Shown: positions 51,186 to 62,890 of the stretch, in pieces | How positions within the stretch are numbered: position 1 is the stretch's first letter | Layout: the number at the start of each line of letters is the position of its first letter | Origin: Tupaia tana | Lineage: Eukaryota; Chordata; Mammalia; Scandentia; Tupaiidae | NCBI GenBank assembly: GCA_026018925.1 | Contig: JAKSZU010000002.1 | Span: forward strand, 14,412,162-14,476,161 | Direction: 5' to 3' | DNA: 64,000 nucleotides | The notes under the pieces: model-generated | What the model was told of the DNA's origin: nothing | Seen by the model: only the letters and a program-made list of their open reading frames with translations | Databases searched by the model: none | Position numbers and translations under genes: made by a program

Positions 51186-53654
51186 ACAACCAAGCCCACA
51201 CACCGATATACACACAAACGCCTAAAGCCAATTCCATAATTTGAAATAAGTTTTCCTAGATAGTCTTTCTAAAGGTCTTTTCCTGAAGCTCAAAAACAAG
51301 TATGAATTCCAATATGAATCTAAAGTTCTTCTCAGCCTGCTATGAATAGGTATTGTGACTTGATCTACGCACTGAGTTTTTCCAGAATTGCATCATCCAG
51401 TGTAGCCACCAATACCTTAGGTTTATTGAAATTTAAATGAATTCACATTAAAATTAAGTAAAACTTCTCCTCAGTCCCATCAATGTGTCAAGTGTTCACT
51501 GTCCATTGCAGACAGTTCTGTTTGACAGATCTAATCTAAAATTACTCACAATAAAAGCACATTTTTGTTATCCAAATGGAGCAAGGTATTAATTTGTCAT
51601 GTCGTCAGAACTTACACTGGATACAGTAGAAGTATTTATCAGCACTATGTGGAGTCTTTGTGATGGAAACTCAGAACTTCCAACATTTTATATTTGCATA
51701 GGGAAGAAGTGTTTATTTCAGAGAGTCTTAGTGAGAACACAGGTAGTAATCAAGACAAATAACCCTTCTGTCTGTGAGCAGACTAGAGTCTGTAAATATG
51801 ATCTGTGGAGTTCTGAGCTGATGAAATGACGGAGACGTGAGGAAGCAAATGTAGTGCAGATTCAGATAAACGGCTACACTGTCCACGAGCCAGAGCATTC
51901 ATCACTCACTTAGTATGAGTTTTTCCATAGGCAAAAGATCACTTCCTCTTACTATGCTTTTTCCTTTTCAAAGAATGTGCCTAAGACATGTGGCATGCTC
52001 ACCAAAAATAATAAGTCTTTACTGATTTTAAATTCACTAAGTTCATGGTTAGGACTATTAATTACACTGAAATAACATATATCATATGGAATTTTCATGG
52101 ACTAACCGTAAAATTATGTGCCAATTCCTGATGGTAATCATCATCTTTGGAGCTCTCAAGTAAACTTAATGAGCAGTGATGAATTGCTTCCTAAAGTCTT
52201 ATCTTTTCATAAGATTTTTTTATAAATTTCTTATAATATAAAGACTAGCCTTTTCCACAATCTCTATGTCTATATGTCAGAGCATTTACTAAAAATTATT
52301 TAACAGTTGTAATACAGTTGTTCTACTTTAAAAAAAAGCATGTAAGATTATCTTTGTATAGAGAAATTCTGTGAAACAATATGATGATATTGGAAAATTT
52401 TTTAATTAAATCTCTATTCATTTTACTTCACAGCATTCAAATTTGTGAAGTCACAGGGGAAAAAAAAATTGTTCTTCTCATGAGTCGTCCCATCGTTTAT
52501 GAGATGAAGCTGCCCCTGGGAAGACTGACATTTCTCAAGAGGTATTTATCAAGCCTTGGGGTGTGTTTTCCATTTTTATTGCTGGTCATGCTCTAATGTG
52601 TCTGTAGAAGAGATAGTGAAATTGAAATTGGACCAGTCCTATCTCTCTATGCCAGCTGAGAGCTGGCAGGCTGGAAAAATTGTAGTGTGTAGCTCTCACT
52701 CTTTTAAAGAAAAGACTGAGGGTATCTTTAAGGGAACTTTTCTTGCCTTCTGGGAAAACAGACTTCACCAACTATTTGCATATGTTAGAAGGGCCAGACT
52801 CAACCTGCCATTGAAGGCCTTGTAGCATCTGACTTCAACAACTTTCTCTGTTCGACTCTCACCAACCTACATTTCCTCAATACCCTTTTCTGTGTACTAC
52901 ATGCTCTGCATCTACTCCGCTGCTCATGCACGCTCTGGACCCTGCCCACCACAGCTCTGCTCTGCCTATACCAGTCCTGTAAGATAAGCCCACTAGTCTG
53001 TCTTTCTAATGAATCTAGTCCATAAACTATAGAAACTTGTCATAAAGGAAGAATTCCCTAATAAACCTATAATTATATAGAATACAGATTATTAGTCAAA
53101 TGTTTCTCAAAGATGATTTATTAGACAAGAGTTCTATACCATACACTATGCTGCATTTGTGTTCAGATTTAAGTAACTGAAACAATAACAGCAATATAAA
53201 TCAAAACAATTATATAAAAAATAAGAGATTTATTTCTCTCCACAAATAGTACAATGAAGGATTTAAGCACTTTTTTATCTTCCTGCTCTGCCATCCTCAC
53301 TGTGAGGCTGTTGTGTTCATAGTAAAGGAGAAATCTGATTTCTAGATTTGCCACATTACATTATTTAAAATTATAGTTTTAAACAAAACTTTATGACACA
53401 CAAATAAGCAGTAAGGTATGGCCTTTGCACAAGAAAAAAAGTAATAAGTAAAAACTATCTCCAAAGAAACCTGCAGTTTACTTACTCAGTAAAGACATTA
53501 AAACAGTCTTCATAAATGTGTTAAAAATCTAAAGGAAACCATGTCTAAATAACTAATGGAAAATATATGCACAATATCTTACTTTAAAACAATAGTATTA
53601 AAAAGAGGTAGTAATTAGAAAAACAAAAAAAAATGAAAAAAAGAAACCAAATAG
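51186..53654. other. Long unique AT-rich stretch
   Basis: About 2.5 kb without a recognised repeat, one of the longest such stretches in the window. No exon, RNA gene or promoter recognised. The largest frames are under 90 codons. Confidence 0.5.
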
Positions 53655-53928
53655 AGGGACCAGCAGTTAGCGTAATGGCTATGTCGCTGGACTCCCACAT
53701 AGTCGACCGCGGTTCACGTCCCGGAACCAGTGGCTTAAACTCACACCAGGCGCGTGTACTTGCATACCTAAGATCCCGATAGGAGAACGGAGGAGAAGGG
53801 ATTGCGGCGTGGCCATCCCCCCTGGGGGGTGATTTCTCGCTTTCTGTCTCTCTGTCTCTTTCTGTCTGTCTGGCGAGCGCATGCGCCCTATAGCAAAAAC
53901 CTCTCAAAAAAAAAAAAAAGAAAAGAAA
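53655..53928 (+). repeat. Full-length young tRNA-headed SINE
   Basis: AGGGACCAGCAGTTAGCGTAATGG, B-box region GGTTCACGTCC, body GGAGAACGGAGGAGAAGGGATTG, GCGCCCTATAGCAAAAACCTCTC and A-rich tail. Exact target duplication AGAAACCAAATAG at 53642-53654 and 53929-53941. Confidence 0.96.
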
Positions 53929-53941
53929 AGAAACCAAATAG

Positions 53942-54515
53942 AAATTCTGCAGTTGAGAAGTACAATAACTGAGATATAAAGTTTATCAGTGTCTCAAGCA
54001 GACAAAAAGTGGCAGAACAAAATTTGGGAACTTTAAAGTAAGTCAGATGATATTATCAGAGAAATTAACAGAGCCCATAGAGATCTGAAACACTATCAAG
54101 TATACCAAATACACATAGTAAATATATCAGAAAAAGAGATTTAAAAAAGAAAAGACAAATATTTAGGGAAATAATGTCTAATGTTTTCCCAAATTTAATG
54201 TAAAACATCAGTTTACAGATTCAAAAAGTTTAATAGATTTAAAGTAGAAACAATTCAAATAGATACCAACCAATGCATATAATAATCAAATCTCAAAGAC
54301 AGAGAAAGGAATTTAAAGTGGCAAAAAGAAGCAAATTGTTGTACATGATATCCTAAAATATTAATACGTAATTTCTCACAGAGACCACAAAGTAGTAGAA
54401 CAATATATTCAAAGTGCTAAAAGAGAATGTCAGCCAATAATTCTATGTCCAGCAAAACTATCCTTCAGAAAATGAAAGAGTAATGAAGTCTCTCCCACAT
54501 AAAACTGGGACATAA
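53942..54515 (+). mobile_element. Decayed L1 ORF1 3' part
   Basis: ATTCAAAGTGCTAAAAGAGAATGTCAGCCAATAATTCTATGTCCAGCAAAACTATCC near 54408-54465 matches the L1 ORF1 C-terminal coding stretch ('...FKVLKE...QPRILYPAKLS'). TCTCAAAGACAGAGAAAGGAATTTAAAGTGGC matches the preceding part. Frames are broken; the copy is clearly older than the ORF1 at 38-39 kb. Confidence 0.7.
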
Positions 54516-54697
54516 ATTTCTTACCTTCAGTGTTTCTGGTTTTCAGTCTTTCAGATCTTGATTCTATACCATCAACTCTATGACTTTCCAACCTTTAAAC
54601 TGCACTATCATTCCTGGGTCACCAACTTGCAGGCAGAAGATTCTGGAACTTCTCACTATCCATCATTATGTGAGTCAATATCTTTTAATAAATATCT
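54516..54697 (+). repeat. Ancient repeat tail, family uncertain
   Basis: ACCAACTTGCAGGCAGAAGATTCTGG, CTTCTCACTATCCATC and GTGAGTCAATATCTTTTAATAAAT follow a common old eutherian repeat end ('ccaattccttataataaatc'), which continues after the microsatellite with GCTCTGTTTCTCTAGAGAACTCTGG (to about 54870). Confidence 0.5.
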
Positions 54698-54832
54698 TGA
54701 TTCGATGACAGATAGATAATAGATAGATGATAAGTTATATAGATGAAAGATAGATGGCAGGTAAGCAATAAATTAGGTAATAAGTAAATTAGATAGATGA
54801 TTGATAGATAGATAGAGAGATGGATAGATATA
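54698..54832. repeat. Degenerate (GATA)n microsatellite
   Basis: GATAGATAATAGATAGATGATAAG ... GATAGATAGATAGAGAGATGGATAG over about 135 bases inside the old repeat tail. Confidence 0.92.
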
Positions 54833-55444
54833 GTTTTTGCTCTGTTTCTCTAGAGAACTCTGGTTAATACACTTGCTCTTTCATGTTCTATAGAACACAT
54901 TGCTTTTGTTTATTGCTAAAATTAGGCAAGCACTAACCAGAATTATTGCTTAAAGACATACAGGATATGTGTATTGCTTTTGACCCATATCACAACCACA
55001 TGAGTATTAATCAAAGTTGCTCCTTAGACAAGTTGATATGCATAATTTCTATCTCAATCCTTAATGTTTAGTAGACATTTATCAAATTGGGCTCTGCTAG
55101 GGTATGGTGAGAATCTCCTAATTCTCAGTCAACAAAGCACAATACCATTCATAAATCCCAATATTCACTATTTCTAGCCTTCTTCCTAATTTCTCCATTC
55201 CCTGTAGCCTTGCCTGTGAAGTCAGCATTCTCCTTTCCACCCCACCTGCTCTATGCTTTGTTGTTTCTTGAGAATAGAGTTTAAAATATATTAGAAAGGG
55301 GGAAAGAAAATAAGTCAGCTTATAAGCAGCACCTGAAAATAATGGTTAGAATTCCCTTTTTTGGATACTACTACTCTAGTATCTCTGAGACTAATCATAT
55401 ACAGTAAGCAAAGGCCAAATAAAGACAATTTATGAAAACATCAC
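54833..55444. other. End of old repeat tail, then unique DNA
   Basis: CTCTGTTTCTCTAGAGAACTCTGG at 54840-54863 ends the previous repeat. The rest is AT-rich with nothing recognised. Confidence 0.5.
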
Positions 55445-55697
55445 AGGATCAGCAGATGACGTAATAGCCACGTCACTGGACTACCATGTAGTCAACCATA
55501 GTTCGAGTCCTGGATCTGGTGACTTCAAATTCATACCAGGCATGTGTGTCTAAGATCCTGAGAGGAGAATGGAGGGGAAGGGATTGCAGCATGGCCATCT
55601 CCCCGGGAAGGTGATTTCTCGCTTTCTGTCTCTCTCTTTCTCTCTGGTGAATGCACGCACCCTATAGAAAAACCTCTCTCTTAAAAAAAAAAAACAA
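55445..55697 (+). repeat. Full-length tRNA-headed SINE
   Basis: GGATCAGCAGATGACGTAATAGCC, B box AGTTCGAGTCC, full body and CACCCTATAGAAAAACCTCTC with A tail. AAAACATCACA on the left and AAAAGATCACA on the right form the likely target duplication. Confidence 0.92.
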
Positions 55698-55699
55698 GG

Positions 55700-56215
55700 A
55701 AAAGATCACAAATGGTTAATAAAAATATGGGAGGAATTAAATATTTTATTACAGAAATGCAGCTTAAAACAATAATGTTATATTCATTTCTAATCTTAGC
55801 AAAGATTTTAAAGTAAAATAGTGATTTTAGGAATGTACATTGCTTGTGAGAATACAAGTCAGTGCAGATTTTTTTAAAATACCATTCCTCCTAAACCAGT
55901 AATTCTACTTCAAGGAATCTATTATAAATAAATTATAATAATGGTGAAGGTCATTCATACCAGTATTTATAACAGAAAACCAAGTCACTAATAACTAGAG
56001 AATAGTTAAAATGAAAATCTAATACTGAAATTTTGTAATTTTAAATAATATATTTTTTTATTTTAATAACATTTTAGAATGTTCATATCATGTTAACCCA
56101 AGAAAGGATTAAAAACTGTTATACACAATATGTCATGTACAGAGCTGTCCTGATTTTGTTCTATACCTATATGTTTGAGTAAATAAACTTTTCACTATAT
56201 AAATATGTTTATATA
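55700..56215 (+). mobile_element. Old L1 ORF2 end / 3' region, plus strand
   Basis: AAATGCAGCTTAAAACAATAATG, GAATGTACATTGCTTGTGAGAATACAAG, CCTCCTAAACCAGTAATTCTACTTCAAGGAATC and CAGTATTTATAACAGAAAACC parallel the L1 ORF2 tail ('aaatgcaaatcaaaaccacaatgag...cccagcaattccac...'). Strongly decayed. Confidence 0.6.
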
Positions 56216-56334
56216 TGTATATTTATATAGAAAAAATTACTAGAAACAAAATATAATAATGTTTTAGTTGTTGTTATACTTTATAATTTGTCCTTAAAAT
56301 GTTTCTATTTATTTTTAATGTATATTTTTATTTA

Positions 56335-56479
56335 TTATTATTATTTTTTTTTAATTTGAAGATATAGAGAAAGAGAGAAAGGGAAAATGAGAAAGCAAGC
56401 TGCCAGGTGTGGGACTCAAACTGCAGTTGGTCATGTGTGGAGTCCAGTACTTCAACTACCATGCCATAAGCTGGCCCCA
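56335..56479 (-). repeat. Short-form SINE, older
   Basis: ATTATTATTATTTTTTTTTAATTTGAAG tail, GAGAAAGAGAGAAAGGGAAAATGAGAAAGCAAGCTGCC, head ending ATGCCATAAGCTGGCCCC. Confidence 0.85.
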
Positions 56480-56929
56480 GTGTTTTCTATTTCTAATAAA
56501 TTATGCTATGATATTTTAATTTTTTTCCAAATTAGAATTTAAATAACATTGTAAAAATATTTTTATTACTGATGAAATATGATACAAAATTGGTATTTTT
56601 CACTTGTTTTTCATTGTTACTCAAATCTCAAAACAGTATTGAGTTCAGAGCACAGAATTAGACATACCATGTTACCACATACACATGATAGGAAAGGGGG
56701 TAACTGATTTACTCTCATGGTTAATCATACTTAGAAACTGCTCTAAACGAACTATACTCATGGTGATGTCAATAAGCGAGAAAAAAACACTGGAAACTTG
56801 TAGAACTGAAAGAAAAACTCGTCAAGTAGTCTCTAATATATGGACTAGAAATAATTAGTGATCCACAGCACTAATTTTTATTAAGATAATGATTTCTCAG
56901 GCATATGGATAGAGAGAGAGCTCTGTTGT
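56480..56929. other. Unique AT-rich DNA
   Basis: No recognised feature. Confidence 0.5.
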
Positions 56930-57520
56930 TGTTTAGCTATCTCCCGGAAATTCGCGTGTTGTGACTTGGTTGCACTATAGAGGTCTTAAATGGAAACTTA
57001 ATCTCTTCATCCTGGTATCTTGGGGGTGGAGCCTCATGATTGAGTTCAATAGCTTATAAGAAGGAAAATTAGACCAGCAGAAACTTTATAGACAGTTGCT
57101 CTGTTCAGGATCGTATCTTCCGCCACCGTGTAGCCTAACCAGAAGTTGGTCTCTGAACCTCACACTTGAGCTGAATAACCCTTTATTTCTTGCAAATCAC
57201 CCAGCCTAAGATATTTTATTTATTTATGTATTCTTGGAGAGGTTTTTGCTATAGGGCACGTGCGCTCGCCAGACAGAGAGAGACAGAGAGACAGAAAGCA
57301 AGAAATCACCCACCAGGGGGGATGGCCACGCCGCAATCCCTTCTCCTCCATTCTCCTCTCGGGATCTTGGGCACGCGTGCACACGCGCCTGGCATGAGCT
57401 TTAAGCTACCGGGTCTGGGACGCAAACCATGGTCGACTATGTGGGAGTCCAGCAACATAGCCATTACACTAACTGCTGGTCCCAGATATTTTTATTATCA
57501 ATGAAGTAACAAAGAAATTG
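56930..57520 (+). mobile_element. MaLR (MLT1-like) 5' LTR, SINE-interrupted
   Basis: TGTTGTTGTTTAGC start, CTCCCGGAAATTCGCGTGTTGTGAC (compare 'ctcccagaattcccacgtgttgtggg'), GGAGCCTCATGATTGAGTTC, CGCCACCGTGTAGCC and ACTTGAGCTGAATAACCC before CACCCAGCCTAAG. A SINE sits at 57218-57483. Internal sequence follows on the right, so it is a 5' LTR. Confidence 0.72.
57218..57483 (-). repeat. Full-length young SINE inside MaLR LTR
   Basis: TTGGAGAGGTTTTTGCTATAGGGC to GCTACCGGG...ACACTAACTGCTGGTCCC. AGATATTTT at 57209-57217 and 57484-57492 is the target duplication. Confidence 0.93.
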
Positions 57521-58440
57521 GCAGAGTGAGCAAGGTTACATTGCTACAGATACCTGAAAATGTGGCAGTAGCTTTGAAACTGGGTAGTGGGTGGGCAAGG
57601 AGAAGGCTAGGAAAAGCATTGGTTCTGGCGGAGGCTCAGAAGACCGGTTTACAAATGAACTGGAACTTTGATTAAATGATGGTAACCATGATACCGATAG
57701 GTAAATGGACAGTAAAGGCTGTTCTGAGTACGTTTCAGAGAAAAAAGGAGAAATTATTGAAAAATTGGAGAAAATATTATCCATGATACATAGCAAAAAA
57801 ATTGTCTGAAAAGTGCTTATTTCCTAAGGTTGTTGAATTTTTAACTTAAGAGTGGAAAAACTCGGATAAGTGAAATTTTAAAGAAGAATACAGAAAAAAA
57901 TAACTGTATGGATTACTGTTAACTACATTAAGTGAAATGAGAGAGAAACAAGATAATTTAATAATAAAATTTTAAAATGAAGAGAGCAACAGAGTGGAAA
58001 ATGTGAATACTAGCCATGTGGCAAAGAATGAAAAAACATGTTTGGCAGAGAAAAGTGCAGTTGAGAGACTGATTGCTAAGGCCACCAGAGAGACCTAGAA
58101 CTCTGAAGCTATTAGTGTGCAACACCAGCCTGAAAGAACTACAGACTCCAGCTGGAGAATGTTGAAACGTGGACTGAACCCATCGGGCCAGGAAACAAGG
58201 CTGCCAGAAGCTTTGGGAGCCCAGTCCCCGAAGTATATCCAGGAAATGGCACGTGGAGTTTCAAGACTGCATATTTGCCTTCTTGGGTTTTTCTCAATTG
58301 CTCAGGACCAGTTACGCCTTTTTTCTGGTGGAGTGAAAATTTCTCTCCTCTGCTTGTTCCACCATTATTTTTGTTTCTTGTGTGACTGAATTCTGCCGTT
58401 TCTTGTCCCACTCTGATAGCTTTTCAATATTTCCTCTCTT
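57521..58440 (+). mobile_element. MaLR internal region, truncated
   Basis: GCTACAGATACCTGAAAATGTGGCAGTAGCTTTGAAACTGGGTAG starts it and CACCAGCCTGAAAGAACTACAG, TGGAGAATGTTGAAACGTGG, GGAAATGGCACGTGGAGTTTC and TCTTCTGGTGG-like sequence near 58320 end it. This matches the order of MaLR internal regions. No reading frame is retained. A 3' LTR is not seen, because the sequence passes into SINEs. Confidence 0.75.
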
Positions 58441-58480
58441 CCTTCTCAATTATTCCTCAAATAATAATAATTTGCAACAC

Positions 58481-59036
58481 TTTTTAAAAATTTGCTAGTG
58501 GGCACATGCACTCACTGAAGAGAGACAGAGAAAGAGAGAGGGAAGGTGAGAAAGCACCCAGGGGATGGTCAGATCACAATCCCTTCTCCATTTTTCCTTT
58601 TGGGATTCTGGCCATGCACACAAGTGTACCAGGCTTGTTTTTTTTGTTTCTTTCTTTGTTTGTTTTCTTTTTTTTTTTTTTTCTTTTTTGAGAGGTTTTT
58701 GCTATAGGGCGTGTGTGCGCACCAGAAAGACAGAGAAAGACAGAGAGACAGAAAGCGAGAAATCACCCCCTAGAGGGAATGGCCACACCGCAATCCCTTC
58801 TCCTCCATTCTCCTCTTGGGATCTTGGGCATGCACACACATGCACCCTGCGTGAGTTTAAGCCACCAGGTCTGGGACTGGAACTGCGGTCGACTACGTGG
58901 GAGTCCATTGACATAGCCATTACGCCAACTGCTGGTCCCCGCCAGGCTTGTTTTTCAAGACACAGGATTTGAGACTGAAGCCCACCATCAGCCATGTGGC
59001 CTCAGCTGCCTTAATCACCTTGCCACCAGCTGATCC
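58481..59036 (-). repeat. Older SINE split by a younger SINE
   Basis: Left part TTTGCTAGTGGGCACATGC, GAGAGAGGGAAGGTGAGAAAGCACCC to TACCAGGCTTG. Right part GTTTTTCAAGACACAGGATTTGAG...CTCAGCTGCCTTAATCACCTTGCCACCAGCTGATCC. The two parts make one copy when 58643-58941 is removed. Confidence 0.88.
58643..58941 (-). repeat. Younger SINE nested in older SINE
   Basis: T/C-rich tail, GAGAGGTTTTTGCTATAGGGCGTGTGTGCGC, GAGGGAATGGCCACACCGC, head ending GCCAACTGCTGGTCCC. CCAGGCTTGTTTTT at 58629-58642 and 58942-58955 is an exact target duplication. Confidence 0.95.
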
Positions 59037-59221
59037 AATTTGTAAGATTTAATACTCCTTATCAGACTGTTAACAAACCATCAGCCCTATTTTCTCATAG
59101 TTTTAGGCAGTTGGGCTACATTTTCCAGCTTCATGTGCAACCAGTGGAGATAATCAGATTAATAAAAAAGTATTTGGTGCATGTTCCTCCATATTCTTTA
59201 CATGTCTGCTGGCTGAATCTT
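59037..59221. other. Short unique interval
   Basis: Nothing recognised. Confidence 0.4.
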
Positions 59222-59487
59222 TTTTTATTTTTTTTTTGAGAGGTTTTTGCTATAGGGCGCGTGCGCTCGCCAGACAGAGAGAGACAGAGAGATAGAAAGC
59301 GAGAAATTACCCCCCAGGGGGGATGGCCACGCCGCAATCCCTTCTCCTCCATTCTTCTCTCGGGATCTTGGGCACGCACGCACACGCGCCCGGCGTGAGT
59401 TTTAAGCCACCGGATCCGAGACGCGAACCGCGGTCGACTACACGGGAGTCCAGTGACATAGCCATTATGCTAACTGCTGGTGCCCTA
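59222..59487 (-). repeat. Full-length, CpG-rich SINE (youngest-looking)
   Basis: GAGAGGTTTTTGCTATAGGGCGCGTGCGCTCGCC, GGGGGGATGGCCACGCCGCAATCCC, GCACGCACACGCGCCCGGCGTGAG, GCGAACCGCGGTCGACTAC, head end GCTAACTGCTGGTGCCC. Target duplication CTGGCTGAATCT at 59209-59220 and 59488-59499. It keeps nearly all family CpGs. Confidence 0.96.
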
Positions 59488-59699
59488 CTGGCTGAATCTT
59501 AGCAAACAATGTGGCCTCAAAAGCAAATGTGAAATGGTAATACTTTAGCATCCTTGATACTTGAGTAAATGCAGGAACAGTAGCCCTACCGCCATGCTTC
59601 TGAATTAGATCCAAATAGATGAAAAGGAAGAAAGTTTTTCTTGTTAAATCAAATAACGGAGGGCACAATATTTATATTAACCAATATAGAAGTAGATAT
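59488..59699. other. Short unique interval
   Basis: Nothing recognised; it may include the decayed left edge of the following LTR. Confidence 0.4.
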
Positions 59700-60045
59700 G
59701 TTGAAATGGGGTGCTTCCCCTAGAATGACCATTGATAGCTGGACTTTGATTATTGCTGTCATCTTCGCCGTTATAGCTGTTACACCACCTTAACTATTCA
59801 TGGTCTTTCCTTTGCACTCCTCTGGCAATTCATTCTACCCTCGTGGCTCCGGTCAGCAGTACTGAGCAGACACAACTCTCACTTTCTCACCCTGTGATAC
59901 CTCGCAGGGACTCCTCATCAATGATTTTACCCCTTGATCTTGGGCCTACAAACCTTGAACTGAATAAACCTTCATTCTTTACAAACTACCTGTACTGTTT
60001 AGTTATTAAGCAACAGAGTATAGACTGAAACAGAAAAACTAGTAC
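59700..60045 (+). mobile_element. MaLR 5' LTR of a two-LTR element
   Basis: CCTCTGGCAATTCATTC, ACACAACTCTCACTTTCTCACCCTG, TTACCCCTTGATCTTGGGCC, AACTGAATAAACCTTCATTCTTTACAAACTACC (AATAAA) and a CAACAGAGTATAGACTGAAACAG end. The last part closely resembles the 3' LTR at 62477-62890 (CACTCTCACTTTCTCACC..., CTCGATCGTGAACCTCC, TACACCTTCTCTCTTTATAAATTATCC). The left boundary is approximate. Confidence 0.72.
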
Positions 60046-60482
60046 CAGGAAGTGGGACAGTTGCTTATGAAGAATGCCTAATAAATACGGAAGTAGGTGT
60101 GGAACTGGGTAACCGGCCGGAGTAGGAAGAATTTGGGAGAGTAGACTAGAACGTGTTAATGGTGCTTGTGGTGGAGGGTCACAGAAAAATTAAAACTAGG
60201 CGAAGTCTGAAACTTTGTAGGATTAGCTATGTGATCCTGACCGGAATGCTGATCAATATGTGTCCAGGAAAGGCCATTCTAATAATGTTTCAGATAAAAA
60301 TTTAAAAATACGTTTTATTGAAAATTGGGAAAAGGCCATCCTTGTTATACTGTTGCAAAGAATCTGGCTGCATATGTCCATGTCCTAGGGCTTTGTAGAA
60401 TTCTTCATTTAAAAATGATGAATATTTGACAAGTGAAATTTCTAATCAAAACGTAGGAGGACCTGTGCAGTTACCTTTTTTT

Positions 60483-60585
60483 CATCTCTGCCTTTATTTA
60501 TTAAATTTATTTTATACATTCAATCACTGTTCATCTCCACAGCTTATAAAATGAATTTTCCCAGCAGCATACAATTAAATGAGAG
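60483..60585 (-). mobile_element. Short 5'-truncated L1 3' end
   Basis: TTTATTTATTAAATTTATTTTATACATTCAATCACTG...CACAGCTTATAAAATGAAT resembles the left (3') end of the L1 at 5944-6010 (TTTATTTTTACATTCAATCACATAC...). It lies within MaLR internal sequence. The right boundary is uncertain. Confidence 0.55.
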
Positions 60586-60614
60586 AGCAAAAAGATTAAA
60601 GATGGAATTTATAA

Positions 60615-60850
60615 GGCCTCAAAGCCTACTCGTTAAGAAAGCCAAATGACACCTGGCCAACGACCACTTGAATCCCAGCCACAGTGGCTTGAAAAACACA
60701 CTGGGTGCATTTGTGTGCATGCCTAAAATACCAGCATGATAGAGAAATGGGGGAGAGGTGGCAAACACACTCCATTGGAAGGTGCTTTTTCTCTCTGTTT
60801 CTCTGTCTCTCCCTAGTGTGTGTATGTGCCCACTGGAAACCTTTTTAAAA
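60615..60850 (+). repeat. tRNA-type SINE, older subfamily
   Basis: CAAAGCCTACTCGTTAAGAAAGCC weak head, CACTTGAATCCCAGCC B-box-like, GTGGCTTGAAAAACACACTGGGTGC, CTCTCTGTTTCTCTGTCTCTCCC, GCCCACTGGAAACC. GAATTTATAA flanks it at about 60605-60614 and 60855-60864. Confidence 0.8.
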
Positions 60851-61394
60851 GACAGAATTTATAATAAAAAGGGAAACAGAACTGAAAGACTTCAAAAATG
60901 TACAAACCACCCATATGATAGAGAATGAAAAAGCACTTACAGGACAGAAAACTAAAGATGCTACCCAGTGACCAATTATAAAACAGACTGGCATGGATGT
61001 ACAAAGCAAATGCTAACCAGCAAGGTAATGGATACAAAGCTTCAAGGGCTTCTCAGAGATTTTCAAGGCAAGCCCTCTCATTACAGGTCCAGAGGCCGAA
61101 GAAAGCAGATGCTTTCAGAGGGTGGGTCCCAGAGAAGCTCGCTGCCCTGCAAAGTCTTGAGTTTCTGCTCCCCATGTACTAGTGCAGCACTTCTCAACCA
61201 TGGCTGTGGTTCACGTGGTTTGACCTGCCACTCTGGAATACGCAAGCCACAGATCTTGACTGCATGCATGTGGTAATAATTCTATAGGCATGTAAAATAC
61301 AAGAGCTGTGGAAACATAGAGGCCTTCACCTATATTTCAGAAGATGTCTTAGAAAATCTGGGGTGGGGGGGCTAGTTAAAATCTAATCACACTC

Positions 61395-61621
61395 AGGCCA
61401 GCAGGTGGCATGGAGATTAAGGCACTGAATCCCACATAGCTGACTGTGTGGTTCAAGTCCTAGACCTGGTGGCTTGAAGAACACATTGAGCACAAGAGCA
61501 TGCACATCCAAAATTGCAAGAGGAGACTGGAGGAGAAGAAATTGTGGCATGGCCATTCCCTCTGGTGGGGTGATTTCTCAGTTTTCCTATCTCTCTCTGG
61601 TGACTGCATGCATCCTATAAC
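61395..61621 (+). repeat. tRNA-headed SINE with expanded tail
   Basis: AGGCCAGCAGGTGGCATGGAGATTAAGGC head, B box GGTTCAAGTCC, GAGGAGACTGGAGGAGAAGAAATTGTGGC, GCATCCTATAACAAAACAAAAC. The 3' tail continues into the satellite below. Confidence 0.88.
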
Positions 61622-62085
<464 letters not shown>

Positions 62086-62476
62086 GGCAAGACTTGTCGC
62101 AGGGATGGAGCTACCACAGAGAACCTCCACCAGGGCAATGCCAAGTGCAAAGGTGGGTGGGACTGGAGCTTCTCCAAAGAGTCTCCACAGGCAGTGAATG
62201 ATTGCCCTTGAGCTTCAAGATTGACGGCTTGCCTTCTTTGGTTTTAGGCTTGCTTGGGACCTGCTGTTCTTTCTTCTGGTGGGATGGTAATGCTTACTCT
62301 GTGCCTTTCTCACTGTTATATTCTGAAAGCGTGGAGTTTGTTTTAATTTCACAGGCTCACTGGTGACTTTGGACTTTTGAGTTGGTATTGGAACAAGTTA
62401 AGACATTTGGTACAATTGGGATGAAACTGATATCTTTTATATGAGAAAGATATGAATTTTAAGGGCCAGAGGTGAA

Positions 62477-62890
62477 ATGATGTAGTTTGAATATGCCTCC
62501 AAAATTTCACATGGTAAAATTTTTTTTGAGATGTTTTTAGGAAGGAAGAAACTTAAATTGATTGTGAGATTGAAAGCTGGAGCCTTTGAGAGGTTAGATA
62601 AGGTCATGGCGGGGGAGGGGGCATGACCTTATACTGGTTGGTTTGCAGGGAAAGAGTGAGACCAGATCAGAGACGTGGCACAGATACACACTCTCACTTT
62701 CTCACCATATGACACCCTGCGCCACCTTGGGAATCCAGGGAATCCCTTCCCATGACAGGACTTTACTAAATGTGGCCCCTCGATCGTGAACCTCCAAATT
62801 AAGACATGAATACACCTTCTCTCTTTATAAATTATCCACCCTACAGTGCTTAAGTGTTAAGCAAAATAATGAACTGAAATATCAGGAAAA
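62477..62890 (+). mobile_element. MaLR 3' LTR
   Basis: TGATGTAGTTTGAATATGCC start, GGAGCCTTTGAGAGGTTAGATAAGGTCATG, CACACTCTCACTTTCTCACCATATG, and a 3' part with TTATAAATTATCCACCCTACAG and ATAATGAACTGAAATATCAGG. It follows internal sequence directly and pairs with the LTR at 59700-60045. Confidence 0.78.
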
